A stretch of DNA of 64,000 nt from Thalassovita mediterranea (GTDB taxonomy: Bacteria; Pseudomonadota; Alphaproteobacteria; Rhodobacterales; Rhodobacteraceae): NCBI RefSeq assembly GCF_001458435.1, contig NZ_CYSF01000006.1:666298-730297 (forward strand), read 5' to 3'. Made by a program: the position numbers and the translations under genes. The notes under the pieces were generated by a model, which searched no databases, was not told the origin of the DNA, and was given only the letters and a program-made list of their open reading frames with translations. Positions 26,875 to 35,259 of this stretch are shown here, in pieces. Positions within the stretch are counted from its first letter, which is position 1, and each line of letters begins with the position of its first letter.

Positions 26875-27588
26875 ATGACAGACACACCTGCACCCAACAC
26901 GGGACAGATCACCACCTGCGTCTTTGACGCCTATGGTACGCTCTTTGACGTCGCCGCGGCCGCCCGCATCGCGGCCGCAGAACCAGGCCGCGATGCGCTG
27001 GCCGCGGCATGGCCGCAACTGGCTGAACATTGGCGGCTGAAACAGCTGCAATACAGCTGGCTGCGTGGCCTCAGCGGGCATTACTGCGATTTCTGGCAGG
27101 TAACGCAGGACGGTTTGGATTGGGCGCTGGAGGCAACAGGCCTCGCGGGCGATGCAGAATTGCGCGAACGGCTGCTGGCGCTGTACTGGGAATTGCAAGC
27201 CTACGATGAGGTGCCGCAAATGCTGGCCACGCTGAAGGCGGCGGGGTTGAACACCGCGGTTCTGTCGAACGGGTCGCCCCGTATGCTGGACGGTGCGGTG
27301 CAATCCGCAGGCATCAGCGCGCTTCTGGATGATGTGCTGTCTGTGGAAAGCGTCGGCATCTTCAAACCCGCACCGCAGGTCTATGATCTGGTGGAACAAC
27401 GCTTTGACTGCAGGCGGGGCGAGGTTCTGTTCGTCTCCTCCAACGGATGGGACGCGGGATCGGCGGCAGCCTATGGGTTAACCACCGCATGGGTCAACCG
27501 CGCCGGTGATCCGGTGGACCGGTTGGCGGGCACGCCTGATCACATCCTGACGGACCTGACAAACATTCCAGCCCTCGCTGGCCTTTAA
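26875..27588 (+). CDS. Haloacid dehalogenase, type II
   Basis: 237-residue HAD-superfamily hydrolase of the L-2-haloacid dehalogenase type. Nucleophile Asp in CVFDAYGTLFD, the substrate-arginine segment QLQYSWLRGL, Ser/Thr motif II in AVLSNGSP, Lys in GIFKPAPQVY, and the C-terminal FVSSNGWDAGSAAAYGL all match the dehalogenase subgroup rather than phosphatases. It should release halide from short 2-haloacids to give 2-hydroxyacids. First gene of a six-gene unit with gaps under 35 bases; a purine-rich ribosome site GGGGAGGATGAA precedes the ATG. Confidence 0.9.
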   Translation: MTDTPAPNTGQITTCVFDAYGTLFDVAAAARIAAAEPGRDALAAAWPQLAEHWRLKQLQYSWLRGLSGHYCDFWQVTQDGLDWALEATGLAGDAELRERLLALYWELQAYDEVPQMLATLKAAGLNTAVLSNGSPRMLDGAVQSAGISALLDDVLSVESVGIFKPAPQVYDLVEQRFDCRRGEVLFVSSNGWDAGSAAAYGLTTAWVNRAGDPVDRLAGTPDHILTDLTNIPALAGL

Positions 27589-27604
27589 CGAAGAAGAGAA
27601 ATCA

Positions 27605-28447
27605 ATGCCCCATTTCACCAGTTCCGACGGATTGTCCCTGTATTATGAGGATGAGGGCGCAGGCCTGCCGATCCTCTGCCTGTCTGGCCTGACACGCAAT
27701 GTACGGGATTTTGACCATGTGGCGCCGCAGATCCTACAAGGTCACCGGATGATCCGCATGGATTATCGTGGTCGCGGACAGTCGGACTATGCAGAGGATT
27801 TCGCCACCTACTCCCTGCCCCGCGAAGCGCAGGACGCGCTGGAGCTGTTAGATCATCTCGGGATCAAACAGGTCGGCCTGTTGGGCACCTCCCGTGGTGG
27901 GTTGATCGCGATGGGACTGGCCGCAACGGCGAAGGATCGCCTGCTGGGGGTGGCGATGAACGATATTGGTCCGGTGCTGGAACCCGCGGGCCTTGATATG
28001 ATCATGACCTACCTTGGCCGCCGCCCTGCCGCGCCGGACATAGACAGCCTGATCCAACTGCGCGCCGCCCTCACCGCAGAGCAGTTTCCAAATGTCCCGC
28101 TGGAGAAGTGGCGCCATGAGATCAGCCACAACTACACCCAAGGTGACGGCCGCGTAGAGCTGAACTATGACGCCAAACTGCGCGACGCGGTTCTGGCGGG
28201 CGGGGCTGATGGTGCGGTGGACCTCTGGCCGTTTTTTGAGGCGATCGCGCCCCTGCCCTGCGCGCTGTTTCATGGGGTGAACTCTGACCTCCTCACCGCC
28301 GAAACCGTGACGGAAATGGCCCGCCGGATGCCCGCGCTGCGCGTCGCCTCGGTGGCGGATCGCGGGCACATTCCCTTCCTTGATGAGCCGGAATCTCAGG
28401 CCGTTCTGGCCGACTGGCTGGCCGATCTGGACGAGGCTGCGGCATGA
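27605..28447 (+). CDS. Alpha/beta hydrolase
   Basis: 280-residue alpha/beta-fold hydrolase. The nucleophile elbow is LGTSRGGLIA (Ser), the oxyanion/DYRGRGQSDYAEDF segment follows strand 4, and the histidine lies in ADRGHIPFLDEPE. Substrate unknown; relatives cleave esters or C-C bonds. It overlaps the next gene by four bases (ATGA), so translation is coupled. Confidence 0.88.
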   Translation: MPHFTSSDGLSLYYEDEGAGLPILCLSGLTRNVRDFDHVAPQILQGHRMIRMDYRGRGQSDYAEDFATYSLPREAQDALELLDHLGIKQVGLLGTSRGGLIAMGLAATAKDRLLGVAMNDIGPVLEPAGLDMIMTYLGRRPAAPDIDSLIQLRAALTAEQFPNVPLEKWRHEISHNYTQGDGRVELNYDAKLRDAVLAGGADGAVDLWPFFEAIAPLPCALFHGVNSDLLTAETVTEMARRMPALRVASVADRGHIPFLDEPESQAVLADWLADLDEAAA

Positions 28448-29439
28448 GCATGGACACCGCATTTGAGCCCGTCACCATCGACACCATCCGCGCCGCAGCT
28501 GCCCGTCTGGACGGGCACGCACGGCGCACGCCGCTGTTGTCGTCGCCCTTTCTGGATGAGGTTGCGGGCCGTCGCCTGTTGGTAAAACCTGAATGCCTGC
28601 AGCACACTGGCAGCTTCAAGTTTCGCGGCGCGTGGTCTGCCCTATCGGCGCTTGATGAGGCGACGCGCAGCAAGGGCGTTCTGGCCTATTCCAGCGGCAA
28701 CCATGCCCAAGGCGTGGCCTATGCGGCCTCCCTGCATGGCACCTCTGCCGTGATCATCATGCCCGCCGACGCACCAGCGCTGAAAATCGCCAACACCCGC
28801 GCCCTCGGCGCGGAGGTGGTGCTGTATGACCGTGACAGCGAAAGCCGCGAAGAAATCGGCGCGCGGTTGCAGGCGGACCGTGGCCTGCATCTGGTGAAAC
28901 CCTATGACGATCCGCAGGTGATCGCCGGTCAGGCCAGTTGCGGGTTGGAGATCGCGGCGGACGCGCGGGCGATGGGGATTGAAGAGGCCGAGGTTCTGGT
29001 CTGCTGCGGTGGTGGCGGGTTGACCGGCGGTATTGCACTGGCGTTGGAGGCAGAGGCGCCGGGTTTCACCGCCCGTCCGGTGGAACCAGAAGGGTTCGAC
29101 GATGTGACGCGGTCCTTGCGGTCCGGCACCCGCGAGGTGAACGCAGCGACCAGCGGCAATATCTGTGATGCGATCCTGACGCCCTCGCCGGGCGAGCTGA
29201 CATTTCCGATCATGCAGCGCCTATGTGGTGCAGGTATCGCGGTCACCGAAGAGGAATGCCTGCGCGCGATGGCGCTGGCGTTTACCCGATTGAAACTGGT
29301 GGTGGAACCGGGCGGCGCGGCGGCGCTGGCGGCGGCGCTGTTTCATGGCGACGCGCTGCAATCGGACACTGTGATTGCCACACTTTCTGGCGGCAATGTC
29401 GATGCACCGATGTTCCAACGCGCGCTGGCCTATGCTTAA
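28444..29439 (+). CDS. Threonine/serine dehydratase-like PLP enzyme
   Basis: 331-residue fold type II PLP enzyme. The PLP lysine is in HTGSFKFRGA, SSGNHAQGVAYAA binds the cofactor phosphate side, and the glycine loop is CCGGGGLTGG. It lacks the C-terminal ACT domain of biosynthetic IlvA, so it belongs to the short catabolic group (threonine or serine dehydratase, serine racemase or hydroxyaspartate dehydratase). Substrate cannot be chosen by eye. Translationally coupled to the hydrolase before it. Confidence 0.88.
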   Translation: MSMDTAFEPVTIDTIRAAAARLDGHARRTPLLSSPFLDEVAGRRLLVKPECLQHTGSFKFRGAWSALSALDEATRSKGVLAYSSGNHAQGVAYAASLHGTSAVIIMPADAPALKIANTRALGAEVVLYDRDSESREEIGARLQADRGLHLVKPYDDPQVIAGQASCGLEIAADARAMGIEEAEVLVCCGGGGLTGGIALALEAEAPGFTARPVEPEGFDDVTRSLRSGTREVNAATSGNICDAILTPSPGELTFPIMQRLCGAGIAVTEEECLRAMALAFTRLKLVVEPGGAAALAAALFHGDALQSDTVIATLSGGNVDAPMFQRALAYA

Positions 29440-29472
29440 AGCTGCCTTTAACGGATAAGACAGGACCGCACC

Positions 29473-30261
29473 ATGCCGCAGGCTCAGCTCAAGGACATCA
29501 CGCTTAATTATCGCGAGGATGGCGATCCGAACGGGGCGCCTTTGGTGTTTATCAATTCGCTCGGCACCGACCTAAGCCTGTGGGACCAACTGCTGCCGCT
29601 GTTGCCTGCGGGCCTGCGAATTATCCGGTTTGACAAACGCGGTCATGGCGCCAGCGAGGTGACCGCGCCGCCCTATGGCATGGGCACCTTGGTGCGGGAC
29701 TGCGAACAGCTGCTGGATCTGCTGAACGTGCGCGATGCCATGATCCTCGGCCTGTCCATCGGTGGCATGATCGCGCAGGGGCTGGCAGTGAAACGGCTGG
29801 ATCAGGTGCGCGCGCTGGTGCTGTCAAACACTGCCGCCAAGATCGGCCAGCCGAGCATGTGGCACGACCGGATGGAGCTGGCGCGTCATCAGGGCATGGC
29901 ACCTTTGGTAGAGCCGACGATGGAGCGCTGGTTCACCAAGAGCTTTCGCAACACACCCACAGTGGATCACTGGCGTCAAAAACTGCTCCATACGCCGGTG
30001 GATGGCTTTATCGGCTGCTGCGCGGCGATTGCGGGCACGGATTTCTACACCCCCACCAGCGGACTGCGCCTGCCGACGCTGGGGATCGCCGGATCGGATG
30101 ACGGATCCACCCCCGCCGATCTGGTGCGGGAAACCACCGATCTGATCCCCGGCAGTCAGTTCAAGCTGATCCGCCGTGCTGGTCATATTCCCTGCGTCGA
30201 ACAGCCCGAAGCTTATGCTGAAGTTTTAAATACCTTTATCACTGACACTGGTCATATCTGA
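29473..30261 (+). CDS. 3-oxoadipate enol-lactonase-like alpha/beta hydrolase
   Basis: 262 residues. FINSLGTDLSLWDQLLPLLP, RIIRFDKRGHGASEVTAPPY, the nucleophile elbow LGLSIGGMIAQGLA and the C-terminal RRAGHIPCVEQPEAYAEVL fit PcaD, the beta-ketoadipate pathway lactonase. A complete pca cluster is absent; only a degenerate PcaB-like gene lies two genes downstream, so a role in aromatic degradation is uncertain and a general lactonase is equally possible. Confidence 0.85.
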   Translation: MPQAQLKDITLNYREDGDPNGAPLVFINSLGTDLSLWDQLLPLLPAGLRIIRFDKRGHGASEVTAPPYGMGTLVRDCEQLLDLLNVRDAMILGLSIGGMIAQGLAVKRLDQVRALVLSNTAAKIGQPSMWHDRMELARHQGMAPLVEPTMERWFTKSFRNTPTVDHWRQKLLHTPVDGFIGCCAAIAGTDFYTPTSGLRLPTLGIAGSDDGSTPADLVRETTDLIPGSQFKLIRRAGHIPCVEQPEAYAEVLNTFITDTGHI

Positions 30262-30273
30262 ACGAGGCGTAGA

Positions 30274-31062
30274 ATGGCGCAGACCCTATTGATCCACGGC
30301 GCAGGCCACGGGGCGTGGTGCTGGCGCGATCTGATCCCTGAACTAAAGGCTGCCGGCCATCAGGGGCACACGATGGACCTGCCAGGGCACGGCGATGACC
30401 GGACCCCATTGGAAGAGGTAACGCTTGCCGCATATGGTGATGCGATTGCTGCAAAGCTGCGTCAAATCGGTGAACCCACCTTACTGATAGGCCATTCGAT
30501 GGGCGGCTATCCAATCACCCTCGCCGCCGAAATTTGTCCTGAACTGGTTGCAGGGCTTGTGTATCTTTGCGCTTATGTGCCTGCCCCAGACCAGTCACTC
30601 AATGACCGCCGTAGAGAAGCGTCAGAGCAGCCATTGCTAGAGGCACTGTGCCTCTCACAGGATGGTCTGGGATGGACAGTCGCGGATAGCGCGCTGGACC
30701 ATCTATTTTATCACGATTGCCCACCGGGAACGGTCGCATATGCCCGCCAGCACCTCTGTGTGCAGGCGCGCGAGCCATCCAGCCGCGCAATCAACCTAAC
30801 CGCTGCCAGCCAGAGTTTGCCACGCTACTACATCCGTTGTCTGCGCGACCGCACCATCCCGCCCGATCATCAGCTGACCATGTCAGGCGGCATCCCCCAA
30901 AGGCCCTCACTCCAGCAAGTCGATACACCCGTGCATCGTGGCAGTGACTGGCCAAGCGGCAACATCTTTACTATGGACTGCGGACATTCGCCCTTCTTCG
31001 CCGACCCGCGGGGACTGGCCCGTCATATTCACACCATCGCGCATGACCTGCGCCTGACATAA
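30274..31062 (+). CDS. Alpha/beta hydrolase of the hydroxynitrile lyase/esterase type
   Basis: 262 residues. LLIHGAGHGAWCWRDLIPEL is the oxyanion region typical of the plant-like methylesterase/hydroxynitrile lyase group, with nucleophile elbow IGHSMGGYPITLAAE and histidine in MDCGHSPFFADP. Third alpha/beta hydrolase in this operon, 12 bases after the second. It probably acts on small esters. Its codon use looks slightly more AT-rich than the neighbours'. Confidence 0.82.
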   Translation: MAQTLLIHGAGHGAWCWRDLIPELKAAGHQGHTMDLPGHGDDRTPLEEVTLAAYGDAIAAKLRQIGEPTLLIGHSMGGYPITLAAEICPELVAGLVYLCAYVPAPDQSLNDRRREASEQPLLEALCLSQDGLGWTVADSALDHLFYHDCPPGTVAYARQHLCVQAREPSSRAINLTAASQSLPRYYIRCLRDRTIPPDHQLTMSGGIPQRPSLQQVDTPVHRGSDWPSGNIFTMDCGHSPFFADPRGLARHIHTIAHDLRLT

Positions 31063-31072
31063 GGGACCACAC

Positions 31073-31909
31073 ATGGCCGCCTCTGTTTTTGGATCCGAGC
31101 TGTATAATCGCCTGTTTCCCGTGGGTGAGGTGGGCAAGCTGTTCACCGATACCGCAGAGGTACGCGCGATGCTGCTGGTTGAGGGCGCCCTGGCCAAGGT
31201 GCAGGGTGATCTGGGTCTAATCCCCGCTGAGAGCGCCGCATTCATTCACCGATCCGCAATGGAATTGCAGGTTGATCCCGGTGGATTGGCGGCCAGCACA
31301 GCCGAGGTCGGCAATGCCGTGCCCGCAATGGTCGCGGCCTTTGCCAAACTGATGGAGGCACCAGAGCACGCAGAATATCTGCATTTCACTGCCGCCGCAC
31401 AGGACATTTCCGACACTGCACAGATGCTGCGCCTGCGTCAGTTTTTGACCCATGCAGGCAAAGCGTTGGAGGCATTTGGCGCGGATCACACGGCACTAGC
31501 GACCCTGCGCGACGAACTGCCAGCGCTGCGGGCGCAAGTGCTGCGTGTTTCCTTCAGCGGAACGGATACCACAAAATCTGCGGAGGTGCGCGCGGCACTG
31601 GGCAAGGCGCTCAATCTGCCCGATCCGCAATGTGACTGGCAGGCAGATCGCAGCGGGCTGCATGCCCTAGGGGATTGGGTCGCACGGGTCGCACAAGCCT
31701 TGGCAAATTGGGCTTTGACGCAACCCGCTGGCGTTCATGCTGCGGCGATCACAGCGCTGACCGGGCAGATCAACGGGTTCAACGACACCCTGCGCCGCCC
31801 CGTCCCCACTTCGCAGATCGCCCTTTTTGTTGAGGCCTTGGTTTTGCCGCAGCTGTGCCTGTGCCTTGGCTCTGCGTTTGAACATGCGGCCGCGCTGCAG
31901 GCGGACTGA
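31073..31909 (+). CDS. PcaB-like protein lacking the catalytic loops
   Basis: 278-residue member of the fumarase/aspartase superfamily, most like 3-carboxy-cis,cis-muconate cycloisomerase but shorter than the usual ~350 or more. The helical start (VRAMLLVEGALAKVQGDLGLIP) and the block EYLHFTAAAQDISDTAQMLRL are recognisable. However, the G-S-S-x-M-P-x-K-x-N-P loop with the catalytic serine is absent, and the segment that should hold the active-site Thr-His is gone. The reading frame is otherwise intact, so this is a deletion variant, not a frameshift. It may be non-catalytic. Last gene of the operon. Confidence 0.75.
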   Translation: MAASVFGSELYNRLFPVGEVGKLFTDTAEVRAMLLVEGALAKVQGDLGLIPAESAAFIHRSAMELQVDPGGLAASTAEVGNAVPAMVAAFAKLMEAPEHAEYLHFTAAAQDISDTAQMLRLRQFLTHAGKALEAFGADHTALATLRDELPALRAQVLRVSFSGTDTTKSAEVRAALGKALNLPDPQCDWQADRSGLHALGDWVARVAQALANWALTQPAGVHAAAITALTGQINGFNDTLRRPVPTSQIALFVEALVLPQLCLCLGSAFEHAAALQAD

Positions 31910-31997
31910 CCCTTACGTCACCCTAAGGTAAACCCCCGTTGCTTTTCCACAAAAGCCGCCTAAGGTCTGGCTGAAACCAAACCTGTCAGGAACTCAA

Positions 31998-33236
31998 ATG
32001 GCCGCCACCGACACGACCAGCCGCGCGCAGCGACTGCCGATCCTGTTTATCATGATCACCATGGTGATTGATGCGATGGGTATCGGTTTGATCATGCCGG
32101 TAATGCCAGAATTGATCCAAGAAGTATCCGCCGGCGCATTAGGTCAGGCGGCGATCTGGGGCGGTATTCTGGCATCATCGTTTGCGGTGATGCAGTTCCT
32201 GTTCGCACCTATGTTGGGGCGTTTGTCGGATGCCTACGGGCGGCGACCAATCTTGTTGGTCTCCCTGATTGTCATGGCGGCGGACTATGTGGTGATGGGG
32301 CTGGCTGGATCCGTCTGGATCCTACTGCTGGCACGCATCATCGGCGGCATAACTGCGGCGACACATTCGACCGCGCTGGCCTATATGGCAGACATCTCCG
32401 ACGGATCGGAAAAAGCCAAACGGTTCGGACTGATTGGCGCGGCCTTCGGGTTGGGCTTTGTTCTGGGGCCCGGGCTAGGCGGATTGCTGGCCGAATTTGG
32501 CACCCGCGCGCCGTTTTACATGGCAGCTGCACTGGCCTTTGCCAACGCGATTTTTGGATGGGTGGTGTTGCCGGAAACCGTCACTGAAAAGACCCGCCGC
32601 GCCTTTCGCCTGCGGGGGGGAAACCCCTTGTCGGCCTTTGTCAGCCTGTCCCAGATGCCAATGATCCGCCCCCTGACAATGGTGTACTTCCTCTACCAAT
32701 TGGCGACGATGGTCTACCCCGCAGTCTGGGCCTATTTCGCCACTGAACGTTTCGGCTGGTCGCCAGGAATGATCGGGGTTTCGCTGATGCTTTACGGGAT
32801 TGGTGCAGCGGTTGTGCAGGGCGTTTTGGTGGGGCCTGTTATTGCCCGCCTTGGCCAAAGGGGCGCGGTGATGTTCGGGCTGACGATTGAGGTGGTGATT
32901 TTTGGTGTGCTTGGCTTCATCTCCTCTGGCACGATCACCCTAATCCTGACGCCGCTCATGGCACTGGGCAATGTCGGCCTGCCTGCGCTGCAGGGGATCA
33001 TCGCCCAGAAAACACCAGATGACAGCCAAGGCGAAATGCAGGGCGTTCTATCGTCGATCAGTTCCATCGCAATGATCATGGGGCCATTGGTTCTGACACA
33101 GATTTTTGCCTGGGCGACCCGCGACGACGGCCCTATCTATCTGCCCGGCGCACCGTTCCTGTTGTCTGGTATTCTGATGACAGTCGCCGTTCTGCTATTT
33201 GTCAACCAAGCGCCTAAACGCAGTGCCGCCGTGTAA
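31998..33236 (+). CDS. MFS transporter, TetA-like (multidrug/tetracycline-type)
   Basis: 412 residues with about twelve membrane helices. The MFS motif between helices 2 and 3, LGRLSDAYGRRPILLVSL, and the helix 5 motif GLIGAAFGLGFVLGPGLGG place it among drug/H+ antiporters of the TetA type. The N-terminus (LPILFIMITMVIDAMGIGLIMPVMP) is also TetA-like. It stands 88 bases after the catabolic operon and before the BigR-like regulator. Real substrate unknown; clinical tetracycline resistance is not implied. Confidence 0.88.
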   Translation: MAATDTTSRAQRLPILFIMITMVIDAMGIGLIMPVMPELIQEVSAGALGQAAIWGGILASSFAVMQFLFAPMLGRLSDAYGRRPILLVSLIVMAADYVVMGLAGSVWILLLARIIGGITAATHSTALAYMADISDGSEKAKRFGLIGAAFGLGFVLGPGLGGLLAEFGTRAPFYMAAALAFANAIFGWVVLPETVTEKTRRAFRLRGGNPLSAFVSLSQMPMIRPLTMVYFLYQLATMVYPAVWAYFATERFGWSPGMIGVSLMLYGIGAAVVQGVLVGPVIARLGQRGAVMFGLTIEVVIFGVLGFISSGTITLILTPLMALGNVGLPALQGIIAQKTPDDSQGEMQGVLSSISSIAMIMGPLVLTQIFAWATRDDGPIYLPGAPFLLSGILMTVAVLLFVNQAPKRSAAV

Positions 33237-33311
33237 ACGCCGAAAAAAGCGGCAATCCAGCCTCCTCTTCTGCACCTTGTATCCCAGCGCAGAAGCCCCA
33301 CATTGAGTGAT

Positions 33312-33327
33312 GCGAATATCTATTCGC
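33312..33327 (+). promoter_or_regulatory. Palindromic operator candidate for the BigR-like regulator
   Basis: GCGAATA-TC-TATTCGC, 7-base perfect arms, 53 bases before the regulator's ATG. The GAATAT/TATTC core is of the kind bound by ArsR-family sulfide sensors. Autoregulation, and with it control of modABC, is inferred. Confidence 0.55.
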
Positions 33328-33380
33328 CTTACTTCTCCAAACCGCTTATTGTCGGGCCCATCCCAACCGGACCAAGACAC

Positions 33381-33728
33381 ATGACCGATCAGATCGACCT
33401 TGCCGAACCGCAAACGCCCCCAGCCAGCGAAATGGCCCGCAGCGCGCAAGCTGCCGCCGCTTATCTAAAGACGCTCGCTCATGAGGGACGATTGATGATC
33501 CTGTGCCACCTTGGTTCAGGCGAGAAATCAGTGGGCGAGCTAGAGAGTCTGTTGGACATGCGGCAGGCCGCCGTCAGTCAGATGCTTGCCCGCCTGCGCG
33601 AAGAGGGTTTGGTCACGCCGCGCCGCGATGGCAAGACGATCTACTATTCTCTGGCCGACGCCAACACGAGTGAGGTGATTGCGCTGCTCTACCGTCTGTT
33701 CTGCGGACCGGACGCGGCCGAGGGGTAA
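33381..33728 (+). CDS. ArsR-family regulator of the BigR/SqrR persulfide-sensor type
   Basis: 115 residues from the ATG at 33381. Winged helix with GRLMILCHLGSGEKSVGELE, the recognition helix MRQAAVSQMLARLREEGLV and wing RRDGKTIYYSL. The two cysteines, Cys42 and Cys108 (in LLYRLFCGP), fall at the same numbers as in BigR and one off from SqrR of Rhodobacter, where they form a tetrasulfide on sensing persulfide. The frame extends 26 codons upstream through a palindrome that is better read as an operator. It ends 8 bases before modA, so it is probably co-transcribed with the molybdate transporter, an uncommon association. Confidence 0.82.
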   Translation: MTDQIDLAEPQTPPASEMARSAQAAAAYLKTLAHEGRLMILCHLGSGEKSVGELESLLDMRQAAVSQMLARLREEGLVTPRRDGKTIYYSLADANTSEVIALLYRLFCGPDAAEG

Positions 33729-33736
33729 GCGGGGCG

Positions 33737-34525
33737 TTGGGCGCATCTGTGCTGAAGGGAATCCGCAACGCCATCGTTGGTTTGCTGGCCTTGACCAGTG
33801 GCGGCGCCTTTGCCGAACAATCTCAAACCGTCACCGTTTTCGCCGCTGCCAGTCTGCGTGATGCGCTAAGTGAGGTGGGCGATGCGTGGCAACGCGATAC
33901 CGGCCATTCCGTTCGCTATTCCTTCGCTGGATCCTCTGCCCTAGCCCGTCAGGTGGAGGCAGGCGCGCCTGCGGATCTGGTGATCCTCGCCAATGCGGCG
34001 TGGATGGATCATCTCGACACACGCGGGGTGGTTAAGCAGGAAAGCCGCCTGCCGCTGCTAAGCAACACGCTCGTTCTGATCGCCCCTGCGGGGGATGCGT
34101 CGCGCGACGCTGCGGTAGGACTTGGCGAAACTATACGTCAGCGTATGGCGGATGGGCGGCTGGCGATGGCGTTGGTCGATGCGGTACCTGCGGGGATCTA
34201 TGGCAAGGCGGCGCTGCAATCATTGGGGATTTGGGCAGACGTTGCCCCGTCGGTGGCGCAGACCGATAACGTGCGCGCGGCACTGGCGCTGGTTGCGCTG
34301 GGTGAGGCGCCGTTGGGGATTGTCTATGCCTCTGACCTGCAGGCAGAGCCGCGGGTGCAGGCGCTGCATACATTTGAACCAGAGAGCCATCCGGCGATCC
34401 TCTATCCCGCCGCCCTCGTCACAGGCCATGACAGCCCAGCGGCGGTGGCGCTGTTGGACTATCTTAACAGCCCCATTGCCAAAGAGATTTTTCTGCGCCA
34501 CGGTTTTGCCAACCCGCCGCAATAG
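33737..34525 (+). CDS. modA: Molybdate ABC transporter substrate-binding protein
   Basis: 262 residues. Signal peptide ending AFA, then VTVFAAASLRDALSEVGDAW, SFAGSSALARQVEAGAPADLVILAN and the C-terminal hinge, all typical of ModA. It captures molybdate (and tungstate) in the periplasm. The listed start is TTG behind GGGG-rich sequence; a GTG four codons later (33749) is an alternative that leaves the signal peptide intact. First gene of modABC. Confidence 0.93.
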   Translation: MGASVLKGIRNAIVGLLALTSGGAFAEQSQTVTVFAAASLRDALSEVGDAWQRDTGHSVRYSFAGSSALARQVEAGAPADLVILANAAWMDHLDTRGVVKQESRLPLLSNTLVLIAPAGDASRDAAVGLGETIRQRMADGRLAMALVDAVPAGIYGKAALQSLGIWADVAPSVAQTDNVRAALALVALGEAPLGIVYASDLQAEPRVQALHTFEPESHPAILYPAALVTGHDSPAAVALLDYLNSPIAKEIFLRHGFANPPQ

Positions 34526-34548
34526 ATCAGGCCGCAGACGCGCAGTTT

Positions 34549-35259
34549 ATGACCGCTTTCCTTGACCTTCCCCTTTCGCCCGCAGAATGGATGGCGATCA
34601 GCCTGTCGCTGAAGGTGGCGTTGTGGGCGACCGTGCTGTCGCTACCGTTGGCGGTTTTGTTGGCCTGGCTGCTGGCACGCCGGGAGTTTTGGGGCAAGCA
34701 ACTGCTGAACGGTTTGGTGCATCTACCGCTGATCCTGCCGCCGGTGGTGACGGGGTATCTGCTCTTGCTGACCTTTGGCCGCCGTGCGCCTGTGGGGGCG
34801 TGGTTGGAGCAGACCTTTGGTTTGGTGCTGGCCTTTCGCTGGACCGGCGCGGCGCTGGCGGCGGGGATCATGGGTTTTCCGCTGATGGTGCGGGCAATCC
34901 GACTGGCGATAGAGGCGGTGGACCCTAAACTGGAACAGGCGGCCAGCACGCTGGGGGCCTCGCGCCTCTGGGTTTTTGCCACCGTTACCCTGCCGTTGAT
35001 CTTGCCCGGTGTGATCGCCGGTGCGCTGTTGGGATTTGCCAAGGCAATGGGCGAATTTGGCGCGACGATCACCTTTGTGTCGAACATCCCCGGTGAAACG
35101 CAAACCCTGCCCTCGGCCATCTATGCCTTCCTACAGGTGCCCGGCGGTGAAGCGGCGGCGTGGCGGTTGGTGATCCTATCGGTGATCATCGCGATGACCG
35201 CGTTGTTGCTGTCGGAGGCACTGGCGCGGCGCGCGGCCAAACGGGTGTCTGGGCAATGA
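34549..35259 (+). CDS. modB: Molybdate ABC transporter permease
   Basis: 236 residues with about five membrane helices; the coupling-helix motif EAVDPKLEQAASTLGASRLW and GEFGATITFVSNIPGETQTL are characteristic of ModB. Overlaps modC by four bases (ATGA), giving translational coupling. 23 bases after modA. Confidence 0.94.
   Translation: MTAFLDLPLSPAEWMAISLSLKVALWATVLSLPLAVLLAWLLARREFWGKQLLNGLVHLPLILPPVVTGYLLLLTFGRRAPVGAWLEQTFGLVLAFRWTGAALAAGIMGFPLMVRAIRLAIEAVDPKLEQAASTLGASRLWVFATVTLPLILPGVIAGALLGFAKAMGEFGATITFVSNIPGETQTLPSAIYAFLQVPGGEAAAWRLVILSVIIAMTALLLSEALARRAAKRVSGQ

Noticed and set aside
33729..33748. Molybdenum-cofactor riboswitch before modA
   Set aside because: Only 8 bases separate the regulator's stop from modA; no room for an aptamer.
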